Shown one piece after another: positions 1 through 7,617 of a stretch of DNA of 16,119 nt. The DNA is from Cryomorphaceae bacterium (GTDB taxonomy: Bacteria > Bacteroidota > Bacteroidia > Flavobacteriales > Schleiferiaceae), in the NCBI GenBank assembly GCA_022565745.1, contig JAIUMB010000039.1, forward strand, positions 1 to 16,119. Direction: 5' to 3'. Position numbers and translations under genes: made by a program. The notes below the pieces were generated by a model, which did not search any database, was not told the origin of the DNA, and saw nothing but the letters and a program-made list of their open reading frames with translations. Position 1 is the first letter of the stretch, and each line of letters opens with the position of its first letter.

Positions 1-11
1 ATAAGTTTAAA

Positions 12-1391
12 CTATTGTGCGCCTAAATAATAAACTTGATTGACTTGCATAAATTTTTTTAAACATGAATACTTGTCCTCATCAATATAAATAATATCAC
101 CTTTCATGTGCAGTGATGCTTTAAACGTTTTTTCCATATATGAGCGGTTAATGTGTTCATCGATGACATGTTTTTCAAGAGCAAAATACATCATTTTGTT
201 TTTAAATTCTTGTGAAATACAACCACTGCAATATGTGGGTAAGTCTAACAGCAAAAAGTGTATATTGTCCCTTACTAAATCAATTTCAGGCATACAATTG
301 TTTAAATCATCATTATTGAGCAACGATCTATCCTCCACTAAAGAAAAGGTCGTTATTAAATAATACGTTTCCCCAGTAGAGTCTGACTCTAAGCTAATTG
401 CTTGTATATTGCCAATATTATTTAATGTTAAGTCATAATGGAAAAATTGTTGGTATTTCTGGTTTACAATAAGTGATTGTTTTGTTTTATTTTTAATATC
501 ATACACAAATAGTTGATAGCTTTTAATGTTGTTTGGGTCAGAGTACTGGAGAAAAATCTTATCATCTGGCAAGGGAAGAATTCGGGACAGAACCATCAGG
601 TCACTCGGTACATCAAGTTTAAAGTCTAAAATAACCTTTCGAGGACGTCTAAAAAATCCTTTTATTTTTTCATCACTAAGAAATGAATCAATAAAAGACT
701 GGTTATTTCTAGCTATAATGCTATCCACAAGAAGTTTATCAATTGTGTTTAGGTCTTCATCCAAAACTGTAATTGAACCGGACAAAGAAGTTGCTATATA
801 CGTTTTACCATTGAAATGACCAACCATCTGATATCCCAAAGGAGATAAAACAGACTCAGGACCCACATCGATGTAAGTTTTCTTTTTAACCTTATTTCTC
901 TTTTTTGAATACTTATAAACTCTAACTAGGTCATAAGCTTTATTGGGGTTACTTTCATTGAAATAATAGTGAATGATATAAGCACTATTTTCATCTTGGA
1001 ATATGTGAGCTGGTGTTATACTGTGTTTTTTTTCTATATTTTTAGATTTTATGGTTTTTCCAGCACTTATATCGTAAAGTTTAATTTCATATCTATCATC
1101 TTCACCTCCATAAAAAACAATCTGATTTTCATATTTAGAAAGAGAATAGGGAAGAATAAACTTGGAATAATTAAGACGCTCTAGTTCATACCCCATTTCC
1201 TTCTTTCCCAAGTATAAATCATCATTATAATCTAATATAAACACATCTCCCGGAGTGTTTGAGATGGTCATAAGGTCATCAATGATAAAATCATCTTTAA
1301 CTTTTATCGTGTCCGTAGAAAACGGAATGAGATGTTGACCGCTTAAAACGTTAATGAGCATAACATTTAAAAAAACGATGATTTTTTTCAT
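12..1391 (-). CDS. Exported protein, possible beta-propeller, with C-terminal CxxC
   Basis: A 459-residue protein with a Sec-type signal peptide (about residues 1-18, MKKIIVFLNVMLINVLSG). The mature part is rich in short beta-strand-like stretches with recurring aromatic/Asp patterns such as VYKYSKK, LFVYDIKNK and ITVLDEDLN, which suggests a six- or seven-bladed propeller of the kind common in Bacteroidota exported proteins. Near the C-terminus lies LPTYCSGC with a CxxC at 388-391, followed by an amphipathic stretch; it resembles a redox or metal-binding Cys pair, but no full thioredoxin fold is evident. The ATG lies 20 nt beyond a perfect 13-bp inverted repeat (1411-1450), so the gene is probably transcribed with or after the small secreted gene at 1454-1852. 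The stop is only 11 bases from the window edge. I do not recognise the family; the fold is inferred from pattern only. Confidence 0.85.
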   Translation of the reverse strand: MKKIIVFLNVMLINVLSGQHLIPFSTDTIKVKDDFIIDDLMTISNTPGDVFILDYNDDLYLGKKEMGYELERLNYSKFILPYSLSKYENQIVFYGGEDDRYEIKLYDISAGKTIKSKNIEKKHSITPAHIFQDENSAYIIHYYFNESNPNKAYDLVRVYKYSKKRNKVKKKTYIDVGPESVLSPLGYQMVGHFNGKTYIATSLSGSITVLDEDLNTIDKLLVDSIIARNNQSFIDSFLSDEKIKGFFRRPRKVILDFKLDVPSDLMVLSRILPLPDDKIFLQYSDPNNIKSYQLFVYDIKNKTKQSLIVNQKYQQFFHYDLTLNNIGNIQAISLESDSTGETYYLITTFSLVEDRSLLNNDDLNNCMPEIDLVRDNIHFLLLDLPTYCSGCISQEFKNKMMYFALEKHVIDEHINRSYMEKTFKASLHMKGDIIYIDEDKYSCLKKFMQVNQVYYLGAQ

Positions 1392-1410
1392 TAGAAAATG
1401 GTTTTAAAGA

Positions 1411-1450
1411 TGTAAACACCATTCATGTATCAACATAAATGGTGTTTACA
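1411..1450 (-). terminator. Perfect 13-bp inverted repeat between two minus-strand genes
   Basis: TGTAAACACCATT (1411-1423) is exactly complementary to AATGGTGTTTACA (1438-1450) across a 14-nt loop. It begins 3 nt after the stop of the small secreted gene and ends 19 nt before the ATG of the next gene. On the transcribed strand the stem is followed only by a weak mixed T/A stretch (ATCTTTAAAA), so it could be a terminator or attenuator, an mRNA 3'-end stabiliser, or a dimeric operator. Confidence 0.55.
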
Positions 1451-1453
1451 AAA

Positions 1454-1852
1454 TTACAATGCATCTACATGAAGATTAAATTCGATAAATCCTTCATCAT
1501 TAACTGTACCACTCCACTGATAAAATGCGCAAAAACCATCTGCATTTAAACATTGGATTTCCACATATCCCGTTGTTTGACCATTTGAAATTTTAGATTC
1601 AACATTATTTGCAATAATATCTAGATCAACATCAAAACCGTTACTTAGTGTAGCAACGCCATATGTTGGACATTCGTTGATGCCTCTACCGGTGCATGTG
1701 ATTTTTCGATCATTGCCTTTAACCTTGTCTCTAACATAGTTGTAACACACAGAGTTCCCACATTTCTTACCACCACTCTTTATAACATCAATACCTGCAT
1801 CTGAAATATGAAATGTTGTTAAGAATAAAAGTAAAAATAGTTTTTTTATAAC
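1454..1852 (-). pseudogene. Small Cys-rich secreted protein with frameshifted start
   Basis: The open frame runs from VIKKLFLLLFLTTF (signal peptide, reading from 1852) into a mature domain of about 115 residues with six cysteines: two in KKCGNSVC, then ITCTG, NECPT, IQCLN and FCAFYQW. No ATG, GTG or TTG precedes the signal peptide in frame. The only nearby ATG (1852-1854) reads ATG TTA TAA and stops at once; one extra base after it would give M-x-I-K-K-L-F. Either a 1-nt deletion broke the start, or a non-canonical ATT at 1859-1861 is used. The first in-frame alternative start (GTG, 1748-1750) would discard the signal peptide. Repeat copy A starts 13 nt upstream of that ATG. The six cysteines suggest a disulphide-stabilised extracellular protein. 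Function unknown; a sequencing error is possible. Confidence 0.6.
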
Positions 1853-1867
1853 ATTAAAAATTAAATG

Positions 1868-2290
1868 GTTAAGCGCAACTTCAGCACTTTGCTCGTCAAG
1901 CTGCCAGACGATTAAAAATCACCGTGCCCACGAAATGACTTTTAACCCGGCAAAGCAAAAAAAAAAAAAACATCGACATAACCAAATTTATTTCACTTTT
2001 TTTTGAATAAAATTACTATGCATGCATACAATCATGGAGTTGCATGAGAATTTATGTGATCACTTACCGCCCCCCACCGCCACAACCACCCCGCACCAAT
2101 TCAGCATTTATTTGGGCGCGACCGGGCTTTCCGTTTGTAGTTCCCAGCCTTCCGAAAGCCACATCGGCGGGGCGTACGGGGTCTGCTGTCGCAGCCTCCG
2201 CCGCCCACCCCGCTGTAGGCTTCGGAAAGTCCGTGAGCTACCGCTGCAATCCCTGTTGGGCAGCTCTCCTGGTTACGATATTTTTCAGCA
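1868..2290 (+). repeat. Modular intergenic repeat, copy A
   Basis: It begins with the module GCGCAACTTCAGCACTTTG, shared only with copy E, then the core CACGAAATGACTTTTAACCC, a poly-A tract, a 60-nt insert shared only with copy B, and the palindrome TATGCATGCATA (2017-2028). A GC-rich block (CCACAACCACCCCGCACC ... GACCGGGCTTTCCG) ends at about 2132. The 3' tail (2133-2290) differs from the other copies and holds a large imperfect inverted repeat (CTTCCGAAAGCC near 2148 against GGCTTCGG near 2218). In the core the palindrome CGTGGCCACG of copies C, D and E has decayed to CGTGCCCACG. ORFs read through here are judged spurious. The rest of the 1853-2434 gap (2290-2434) shows nothing recognisable. 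Confidence 0.9.
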
Positions 2291-2434
2291 CAAACTTTGA
2301 AACATCATATATATTGTTATGTGTTTGCTTCGAAATATATTATGAACTGAGTGAAAGCAAATATTTATAGACAACAGTCAATGCATCTTCGATCAATGGC
2401 CATTATTATAGCAGCTACATAAGACTATCTATAA

Positions 2435-3055
2435 TTACAACTTCACATGAGTGCCAAATGAAACAAAACTGGATTTAGTGCGCAAATAATTAGTGCTCAT
2501 ATCATTTAGAATGCTGATAGAGGCATTAAAGCCTATAAAATCGTTTATTGCATAGGAAAAGCCTAAGGACGTCCATAAGCCAAAGCCATTGAAAACATTC
2601 TCTTCTGTAAATCCATCATTTGATTCAAGAGAAGCACCTGAATCAAAAACATAATATCCACCAATACCCAAAATGATTTTTGCAGGAGAGTCCTTTGAGC
2701 CGAGGTGAAGACGCATGCCAAGAGGCACTAAAGTCCTACTGTCATTGTATCGGTATTCACTGTCTTCGAAAACGTAACGTAAACTCAAGCTTTGAACGGC
2801 AATTCCTCCAGTAACCGAATAATATTCAGTCAATGCATAATCCAGTTCAAAATGACCAACACCAGAAGCGGATAAAGATGAATGACCAAAGTCTGATATA
2901 TCCAAGTCATTGAACATGTTTGCTTGTCCATACCCTGTTCCAAAGTTCAAACCCAACGAAAAACGTTTGGACTTTGTAGCATCGATATCTTGGGCAATAA
3001 TGCTTGTTGAACAAAAACCAACAGCTAAGATGGAAAATAAGTGATGTAATTTCAT
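2435..3055 (-). CDS. Small outer-membrane beta-barrel protein
   Basis: A 206-residue protein with a signal peptide (1-22, ending STSIIAQ, the Ala-Gln boundary common in Bacteroidota). The mature part alternates beta-strands with polar turns: FSLGLNFGTGYGQ, HFELDYALTEYYSVTGGIAVQ, LVPLGMRLHL, KIILGIGGYYVFDSG, LWTSLGFSYAI, FIGFNASISIL. It ends in FVSFGTHVKL, like a C-terminal closing strand. The length and pattern match the eight-stranded OMP_b-brl class. Its last strands resemble those of the partial protein at 16003-16119 (IGFNASISILNDMS against IGFSVSINALSDFS). It lies 110 nt downstream of the lipoprotein at 3166-3903. Substrate or ligand unknown. Confidence 0.85.
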   Translation of the reverse strand: MKLHHLFSILAVGFCSTSIIAQDIDATKSKRFSLGLNFGTGYGQANMFNDLDISDFGHSSLSASGVGHFELDYALTEYYSVTGGIAVQSLSLRYVFEDSEYRYNDSRTLVPLGMRLHLGSKDSPAKIILGIGGYYVFDSGASLESNDGFTEENVFNGFGLWTSLGFSYAINDFIGFNASISILNDMSTNYLRTKSSFVSFGTHVKL

Positions 3056-3165
3056 TATTATTGGATTTTACAATTTACATTAAAACTGTTCAAAAACCTA
3101 AAGCCAACCTTACACAACATCCTCATTATAATGATTTTAAATGATTTAGTAAGGACAGGTGTTTA

Positions 3166-3903
3166 TTATAAAGATCCAAATATAAGAGAGTGCACAGCAG
3201 CCCATACAGCAACAAACCCCCATCTCTCCTTTCTTGTCCAACCATCTTGATCCTTAGCAATTTTATAACCCATATAGGCACCATATGCATCTGCACCTGC
3301 AACAATTAACCAAGGAACAGAAACATCCTCTTCGTCGTCATTAGTATCCCAAAAATAAGCAGAAAAACGAATAGTTGATGTTGTAACTAATGACAACTCC
3401 TTTTCAATAGAAGGTAACGAAAGACTATCAATAAGATAGTCTTCTTCATTTTTGACAAATTCAATAAAATCTTCATGTGAATTAAAATTAACTTGATCAA
3501 AAGCTTTATAGTAGAATTCTTGAAGAAAATTATTAAACTCTGAATTTGTCGACAAGAAAATTGGCAAACTATCAAATGCTTCAACGAATTCTTCAACAAA
3601 TTCATTAATTAAGTCATCTACATCTTCAAAATATATTGGAACATCAATTTCCAACATAGAAATAGCAGTATTTTTCACTTCATCAAATAATTCTTCTAAA
3701 GTCATTTGATTATCAACATTATTAATTGCGTGCTCAACAATCAAGTTGTGATAATATCCTGCTGAATCAAGAGTGTTTCTAATGTTCCAAGTGCTTGAAG
3801 AATAAGACATAAATGCTTTTTCGTCACTGAAATTTGCAATCGAATTATCATCTGAACAAGAAAAAAAAGCAAATAAACTTAAAAAAGTAAAAAATCTTTT
3901 CAT
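3166..3903 (-). CDS. Lipoprotein with hydrophobic Gly/Ala-rich C-terminus
   Basis: A 245-residue protein. The N-terminus MKRFFTFLSLFAFFSCSDD has a lipobox with the lipidated Cys at 16, followed by Ser-Asp-Asp. A long acidic, helical middle region (LEELFDEVKN, INEFVEEFVEAFDSL, HEDFIEFVKNEEDYL) leads to a C-terminal segment (about 194-245) unlike the rest: VPWLIVAGADAYGAYMGYK and WGFVAVWAAVHSLIFGSL, two hydrophobic Gly/Ala/Trp stretches around a charged linker. The two stretches could insert into a membrane and recall pore-forming or bacteriocin-like tails; that is a guess from composition. The ATG lies 31 nt from the start of repeat copy B, whose 5' module faces the gene with a -7-like box. 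No family recognised. Confidence 0.85.
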   Translation of the reverse strand: MKRFFTFLSLFAFFSCSDDNSIANFSDEKAFMSYSSSTWNIRNTLDSAGYYHNLIVEHAINNVDNQMTLEELFDEVKNTAISMLEIDVPIYFEDVDDLINEFVEEFVEAFDSLPIFLSTNSEFNNFLQEFYYKAFDQVNFNSHEDFIEFVKNEEDYLIDSLSLPSIEKELSLVTTSTIRFSAYFWDTNDDEEDVSVPWLIVAGADAYGAYMGYKIAKDQDGWTRKERWGFVAVWAAVHSLIFGSL

Positions 3904-3934
3904 AACAAAAATAAATTAAGTCAACCAACTTTCT

Positions 3935-4300
3935 GCACCATGCCCGACCATTGGCAAATAAATATAAGTCGGATAAAGCCACCGTAGTCACGAAATGACT
4001 TTTAACCAGACAAAGCAAAAAAAAAAACGTGACATGACCAAATTTATTTGATATTTTTTTTAAAAAAATTTCCTATGCACGCATACAGTCATGGAGTTGC
4101 GTGAGTATTTATGTAATCTTTTGCCGCCTCCCGCCACAACCACCCCGTACAAAATCAGCATTTATTTGGGCGGGACCAGGCTTTCCTCGGTACGGGGCAC
4201 CGAACCCTTTCGGGAATCTCTGGCGGGAGGAGCGTGATAAGTATTGGGCGTTTGGCTCTACCAATATACCGTACATATTGGTGGTCGCATCAAAACTATT
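3935..4300 (+). repeat. Modular intergenic repeat, copy B
   Basis: It opens with the GCACCATGCCCGACCATTGG module (shared with C and D), then the CACGAAATGACTTTTAACC core, a poly-A tract, the insert GTGACATGACCAAATTTATTT shared with copy A, and the variant palindrome TATGCACGCATA (4074-4085). The GC-rich block, the H1 hairpin region (CGAACCCTTTCGGGAAT) and the GTATTGGGCGTTTGG / CCAATATACCGTAC tail follow, fading out by about 4300. This explains nearly the whole gap 3904-4363. Its 5' module type matches C and D while its internal module type matches A, so it is a mosaic. Confidence 0.9.
3955..3967 (-). promoter_or_regulatory. Outward -7-like box in copy B 5' module
   Basis: On the minus strand this reads TTATATTTATTTG, the TTATATTTG of copies C and D with four extra bases. 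It lies between the inverted pair CCGAC / GTCGG and points at the lipoprotein gene about 50 nt away. The insertion may weaken the box. No convincing -33 element is visible. Confidence 0.4.
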
Positions 4301-4363
4301 GGTGGCAAATCGAACCGTTTAAAATAGCGACTTCATAGTACAACAGATAGATATTTTTACAAT

Positions 4364-4657
4364 CTACTCAAAAATGCTATTGATATCCTGCATGCCAACA
4401 ATGGCCATAATCTCAACCATTTTATCCTCAGCAATGCGATAGAAAATACTGTCCGAACCACACACACAGCGTCTATATCCCTTTCTTACATAATCGACAG
4501 ATTCAAAAGAATATGGACGTTGAGAAATGACCTCAAAATAATCAAAAAGGGTGTCGAAGTATTTATCTGCTTGGGCTGATCCAAATTGCTTAACACCATA
4601 CTGATGGATTCGAATCAAATCTTGTTTAGCGATAATACTCAAACGGAATTTAGCCAT
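4364..4657 (-). CDS. parE: ParE-type toxin of a type II toxin-antitoxin pair
   Basis: A 97-residue RelE/ParE-superfamily protein. Typical features are the N-terminal strand FRLSIIAKQDLIRIHQYG, a helical hairpin (QADKYFDTLFDYFEVISQRP), the strands VRKGYRRCVCGSDSIFYRIAED, and MVEIMAIVGMQD near the end. ParE toxins act on DNA gyrase; RelE-like relatives cleave mRNA. Assignment to ParE rests on the partner being ParD-like. The ATG overlaps the antitoxin stop by 8 nt (ATGGCTAA, 4650-4657), which implies translational coupling. The stop abuts the end of repeat copy B. Length is normal and no residue loss is evident. Confidence 0.9.
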   Translation of the reverse strand: MAKFRLSIIAKQDLIRIHQYGVKQFGSAQADKYFDTLFDYFEVISQRPYSFESVDYVRKGYRRCVCGSDSIFYRIAEDKMVEIMAIVGMQDINSIFE

Positions 4658-4889
4658 CGAGCATTGATTTTGACTCCTTCAAAATCTCCTCTTTGTCTGC
4701 ACTGGTAAATCCACTTTGCTCTGCCAACTCCAATTTGGTATTTATCCAATCGATGTGCATTTGTTGCTTTCGGGCTTGCCTGATCAAATCATTGACCAAC
4801 TCGCTTTTACTGGAATATTCGTTATTATCCACCTGACTTTTAAGCCACTCGTCGTTGGGCTTTGTGAGTGTTATACTTTGACGTGCCAT
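4650..4889 (-). CDS. parD: ParD-type ribbon-helix-helix antitoxin
   Basis: A 79-residue protein starting MARQSITLTKPNDEWL. It has the ribbon-helix-helix pattern of the ParD/CC2985 family: beta-strand RQSITL, a helix around DEWLKSQV, then SSKSELVNDLIRQAR. A C-terminal helix (WINTKLELAEQSGF, KEEILKESK) would wrap the toxin. I chose the ATG at 4887-4889 over an upstream GTG at 4931 because a TATATTTG -7 box (4907-4914) lies between them, leaving a leader of about 14 nt. It should neutralise the ParE toxin and repress this promoter. Confidence 0.9.
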   Translation of the reverse strand: MARQSITLTKPNDEWLKSQVDNNEYSSKSELVNDLIRQARKQQMHIDWINTKLELAEQSGFTSADKEEILKESKSMLDG

Positions 4890-4906
4890 GTTAAATATAT
4901 TTGGTG

Positions 4907-4914
4907 CAAATATA
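4907..4914 (-). promoter_or_regulatory. -7 box of the parDE promoter
   Basis: TATATTTG on the minus strand matches the Bacteroidota TAnnTTTG element, 17 nt before the antitoxin ATG. The -33 element is weak (TTTTC about 19 nt upstream). Confidence 0.55.
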
Positions 4915-5057
4915 CACCAATTTTGCATCACTTGAAAATGGTTTCGTTTTTATACTTAAATATTTCAACCAAAATCCTGTACTTAAAAGGCATGGTTTGC
5001 TGCATCAAATCTATTGGCCAACACCTATTTTTTACCTGTTTATACAAGTGCATTAAC

Positions 5058-5951
5058 TCAATCAAACACCTCAATCCCAAATATCGGGACTAAAACTTCT
5101 CCCTCATTAAACCCTTCAAAGAAATCGCCATCAGAAATCCATCCGTTCGATTCCGTAGAAAGTGATGACTGAAATAGAGTAGCATTTGTTTGATTAAAAT
5201 CTACTATGTTAACCATTAAATCCAGAAAGCTTTCGCTATCATTAAAATCTACATCTGCCTGCAAAAGATCTTCTTCCGTTCCAATAAATTCAATACCAAT
5301 AAAGAAACCGGTAATTGGCAACCTGAGGTTCTCATTTTCAAGATTTACTAAAATTCGGTTGTTTTTCTGCTTAACTACTGGTGTAATCACCTCGACTGGA
5401 ATCTGTTTTCCGGGGGTTCCTTCATTATTTTCAAAAAACACCACTTTTACATAAAAGGGCTCATGTGTATTCTTTCGCTTAGCGTGAAAAACAAATGATT
5501 TCAATTTTTTCCCCTCATTATGTTCAGGATTAAAAAGCATAAGAACTCGTAAAGAAAGGCTTTTTTCAACCAACATACTTGTATTAGACCTTTTCATTAG
5601 CACTTCGCCAGTATAACTGAAAGACTGTTTATTTCCAGAAGTTACGGTTACTGCTTCAAGCATTGTTTTATCCCGGCTCAACACAACTGTTTTTGTTAAG
5701 ACATTTTTGTCAATCACTGAATCATTGAACGAAAGGTGTGAAATAACAACCCTATCAAAATTCAATCGAGAACTTACATGCACCTCCCCTTTAGTGGCTG
5801 AATATGTTCCATCAACCAATGAATCATTATTATAAAACAACACATTGGCAAATTCAATGGGCGTTTTATCTTTATCAACGAGAGTGAAAAGTTGCGCGTT
5901 GGCACTGAAAAGAAAAAAGGTCAAGTAGAGAAATGAGAATAATGTTTTCAT
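5058..5951 (-). CDS. Secreted protein with carboxypeptidase-regulatory-like N-domain
   Basis: 297 residues from the ATG at 5949-5951; a TTG three codons upstream is less likely. The signal peptide MKTLFSFLYLTFFLFSANAQ ends Ala-Gln. Residues of about 21-105 resemble a carboxypeptidase-D regulatory-like (peptidase-associated) beta-sandwich: IEFANVLFYNNDSLVDGTYS, then KGEVHVSS, VVISHLSFND and TVVLSRDKTMLEAVTV. The C-terminal half is beta-rich (KLKSFVFHAKRKN, FYVKVVFFENNEGTPG, ITGFFIGIEFIGTEED) and parallels the protein at 10387-11253 (IAFFVNRGSKKGSPFRAVLYE, SFLVALEWLPG), so the two are probably divergent paralogues. The domain often sits at the N-terminus of TonB-dependent receptors, but no receptor barrel is present. 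Copy C lies 37 nt upstream with an outward -7 box. Confidence 0.85.
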   Translation of the reverse strand: MKTLFSFLYLTFFLFSANAQLFTLVDKDKTPIEFANVLFYNNDSLVDGTYSATKGEVHVSSRLNFDRVVISHLSFNDSVIDKNVLTKTVVLSRDKTMLEAVTVTSGNKQSFSYTGEVLMKRSNTSMLVEKSLSLRVLMLFNPEHNEGKKLKSFVFHAKRKNTHEPFYVKVVFFENNEGTPGKQIPVEVITPVVKQKNNRILVNLENENLRLPITGFFIGIEFIGTEEDLLQADVDFNDSESFLDLMVNIVDFNQTNATLFQSSLSTESNGWISDGDFFEGFNEGEVLVPIFGIEVFD

Positions 5952-5988
5952 GTATTTCAATTAAGACAGAACATTTATTTAACCCTGA

Positions 5989-6330
5989 GCACCATGCCCG
6001 ACCGTTGACAAATATAAGTCGGCAAAAAATCACCGTGGCCACGAAATGACTTTTAACCCTGCAAATCAAAAAAAAATTATTATGCATGCATATAATCAAG
6101 GCTTTGCATGAGATTTTATTTAATTTTTTAGCCGCCTCCCGCCACAACCACCCCGCACCAATTCAGCATTCATTTGGGCGAGACCGGGCTTTTCTCAGTT
6201 ACAGTGAGAGCCCTGAACCATTACAGGAATCTTAGTCTCCTGGCGCACTCCACATCAGAATGAGCCGCCACCTACAAGCTCCGCAGGAGCGACCGATATA
6301 ATCTCCTCAGGTTTTAATGTGGGGAGGAGC
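5989..6330 (+). repeat. Modular intergenic repeat, copy C
   Basis: It shares with B and D the 5' module GCACCATGCCCGACCGTTG, then the core with the intact palindrome CGTGGCCACG, the poly-A tract, the palindrome TATGCATGCATA (6081-6092), TTTGCATGAGATTTTATTT and the GC-rich block up to GACCGGGCTTTT (about 6192). Beyond this point the tail leaves the family: GCGCACTCCACATC (near 6244), also in copy F, then the perfect hairpin GCTCC-GCA-GGAGC (6278-6290). It merges into tandem operator-like units upstream of the ATPase gene. Together they fill the gap 5952-6422. Confidence 0.85.
6009..6016 (-). promoter_or_regulatory. Outward TATATTTG box in copy C 5' module
   Basis: A perfect TAnnTTTG -7 box on the minus strand, flanked by the inverted pair CCGAC / GTCGG. 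It directs transcription out of the repeat into the secreted-protein gene at 5058-5951, giving a leader of about 50 nt. No clear -33 TTTG is seen. Confidence 0.5.
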
Positions 6331-6422
6331 CGACCGAAATAATCTCCCAAAGTTTAAACTTGGGGAGCAATCGAAAATCATTAATCCCTGCAGATTTAAA
6401 ATTTTGTTTTAAATTTGCAGGG
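6286..6422 (+). promoter_or_regulatory. Tandem palindromic operator-like region and promoter of ATPase 1
   Basis: Three degenerate units about 40 bp apart: GACCGATATAATCTCC (6291), GACCGAAATAATCTCC (6332) and TCGAAAATCATTAATCCC (6371). Each is followed by an inverted repeat. The second inverted repeat (6344-6367) is a 24-nt palindrome with one mismatched pair, centred on AAGTTTAAACTT. The third has 16-nt arms (6386-6401 and 6407-6422) with one mismatch and a 5-nt loop, ending one base before the start codon. The -7 box TAAATTTG (6410-6417) lies inside its right arm, so a protein bound there would block the promoter. Confidence 0.6.
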
Positions 6423-7577
6423 ATGATTACCCGAATAAAACACGATAAAATACAAAAGCTGCTTCAGGTTTTTCCTGTTGTTGGCATCATTGGTCCGCGA
6501 CAGGTGGGGAAAACAACAATGGCTAACATGCTCATTTCGAATCTAGACAAACCAGCAGAGATTATTGATTTAGAAAGACCTTCAGATTCGCAAAAGCTCA
6601 GTAATCCTGAACTTTTCTTTTCTCAAAACCGCGAAAAATTGATTGTGATTGATGAAGTGCAACGCATGCCGGAGTTGTTTCCCATTATTCGCAGTATGGT
6701 AGATGAACACCGCGTTCCAGCAAGGTTTATTCTGCTAGGCTCTACCAGTCCAAACCTGATGCGCCAAAGCTCTGAATCTTTAGCCGGCCGCATTTATTAT
6801 GAAGAACTCACTCCTTTTTTGTACAAAGAGGTAAAAGACCGCGCAACGGTCATGCTTCATTGGACATTTGGTGGTTTTCCTGTACCGTTTCTTTACGATG
6901 AGGTGAACGCTAAAAGGCTTTGGTATCAAAGCTTTATTCAAACCTATCTTGAGCGTGATCTACCGATGTTAGGACTTAACTCAAACAGCTTAGACCTTAG
7001 ACGTTTGGCTCAATTGCTTGCACACCAACACGGCCAAACAGAAAATAGCAGTGCAATCGCCCGTTCTTTGGGAGTGAGTATGCCTACCGTAAAAAATGCC
7101 CTTGACTATTTTGAGCGCGCATTCCTCATCAGGCGATTACCACCCTGGTTTACTAATGTAAAAAAGCGCCTTGTTAAATCCGCTAAAATCTATTATCGCG
7201 ACAGTGGCGTATTGCATTCTCTGCTCAATATTGATAACTTGAATACACTCCTTGCTAACCCCATTTCAGGATTTAGTTTTGAAGGCTATTGCATCGAACA
7301 AATCATCGAATATCTTGGAAGCAGTTATTCATATTACTTTTACCGAACACAAGATGGTACAGAAGTGGACCTATTGGCAGTAAAAGCAAATACCGTTGTG
7401 TATGCCTTTGAGGTGAAAATGAGCGGAACCCCGACTATCAGTAAGAGTATGAAATATGCTTTGGATGATTTGAAACCTCAAAAACTTTTTGTAATCATAC
7501 CCTTAAAAGCTAATTACCCCCTTGCCGACAACATACAGGTTTGTGGATTAGAGGAATTGCTGGAAATGGCGTTTTAA
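6423..7577 (+). CDS. DUF4143-family AAA ATPase (copy 1)
   Basis: 384 residues from the ATG at 6423; a TTG at 6360 lies upstream of the probable -7 box and is rejected. Walker A is GPRQVGKTT (24-32) and Walker B LIVIDEVQ (73-80). LLGSTSPN (104-111) fits a sensor-1 strand, and ESLAGR (118-123) is typical of the family. A winged-helix-like part (about 205-238, SSAIARSLGVSMPTVKNALD) precedes the DUF4143 C-terminal domain, which ends in a PD-(D/E)XK-like motif: D316 in TEVDLL, E330 and K332 in FEVK. Such proteins are widespread lone genes of unknown role, often counted as accessory. It is on the plus strand, a single gene, with elaborate palindromes at its promoter and the DUF4143 paralogue at 13960-15123 further on. 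The HTH suggests it may bind its own operator (inference). Confidence 0.92.
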   Translation: MITRIKHDKIQKLLQVFPVVGIIGPRQVGKTTMANMLISNLDKPAEIIDLERPSDSQKLSNPELFFSQNREKLIVIDEVQRMPELFPIIRSMVDEHRVPARFILLGSTSPNLMRQSSESLAGRIYYEELTPFLYKEVKDRATVMLHWTFGGFPVPFLYDEVNAKRLWYQSFIQTYLERDLPMLGLNSNSLDLRRLAQLLAHQHGQTENSSAIARSLGVSMPTVKNALDYFERAFLIRRLPPWFTNVKKRLVKSAKIYYRDSGVLHSLLNIDNLNTLLANPISGFSFEGYCIEQIIEYLGSSYSYYFYRTQDGTEVDLLAVKANTVVYAFEVKMSGTPTISKSMKYALDDLKPQKLFVIIPLKANYPLADNIQVCGLEELLEMAF

Positions 7578-7617
7578 GCCTCCGCGTCGATTATGATTCA
7601 TCGTTTTTGGAGTGGAC

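Noticed and set aside
1868..2290. Insertion sequence or MITE
   Set aside because: No terminal inverted repeats and no target-site duplications could be recognised at the copy ends, and no transposase is present; not excluded for the repeat family as a whole.
2022..2370. Plus-strand ORFs inside repeat copy A (also 4101-4322 in B, 7831-8097 in D, 11558-11779 in E)
   Set aside because: They arise because the GC-rich block is stop-poor. The frame used differs between copies (C, D, E against A, B), substitutions do not favour third positions, and the conserved features are palindromes and hairpins. A Ka/Ks test on many copies would settle it.
5875..6147. 90-codon minus-strand ORF across the start of the 5058 gene and copy C
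   Set aside because: It runs through repeat sequence and overlaps the signal peptide of the real gene in another frame.
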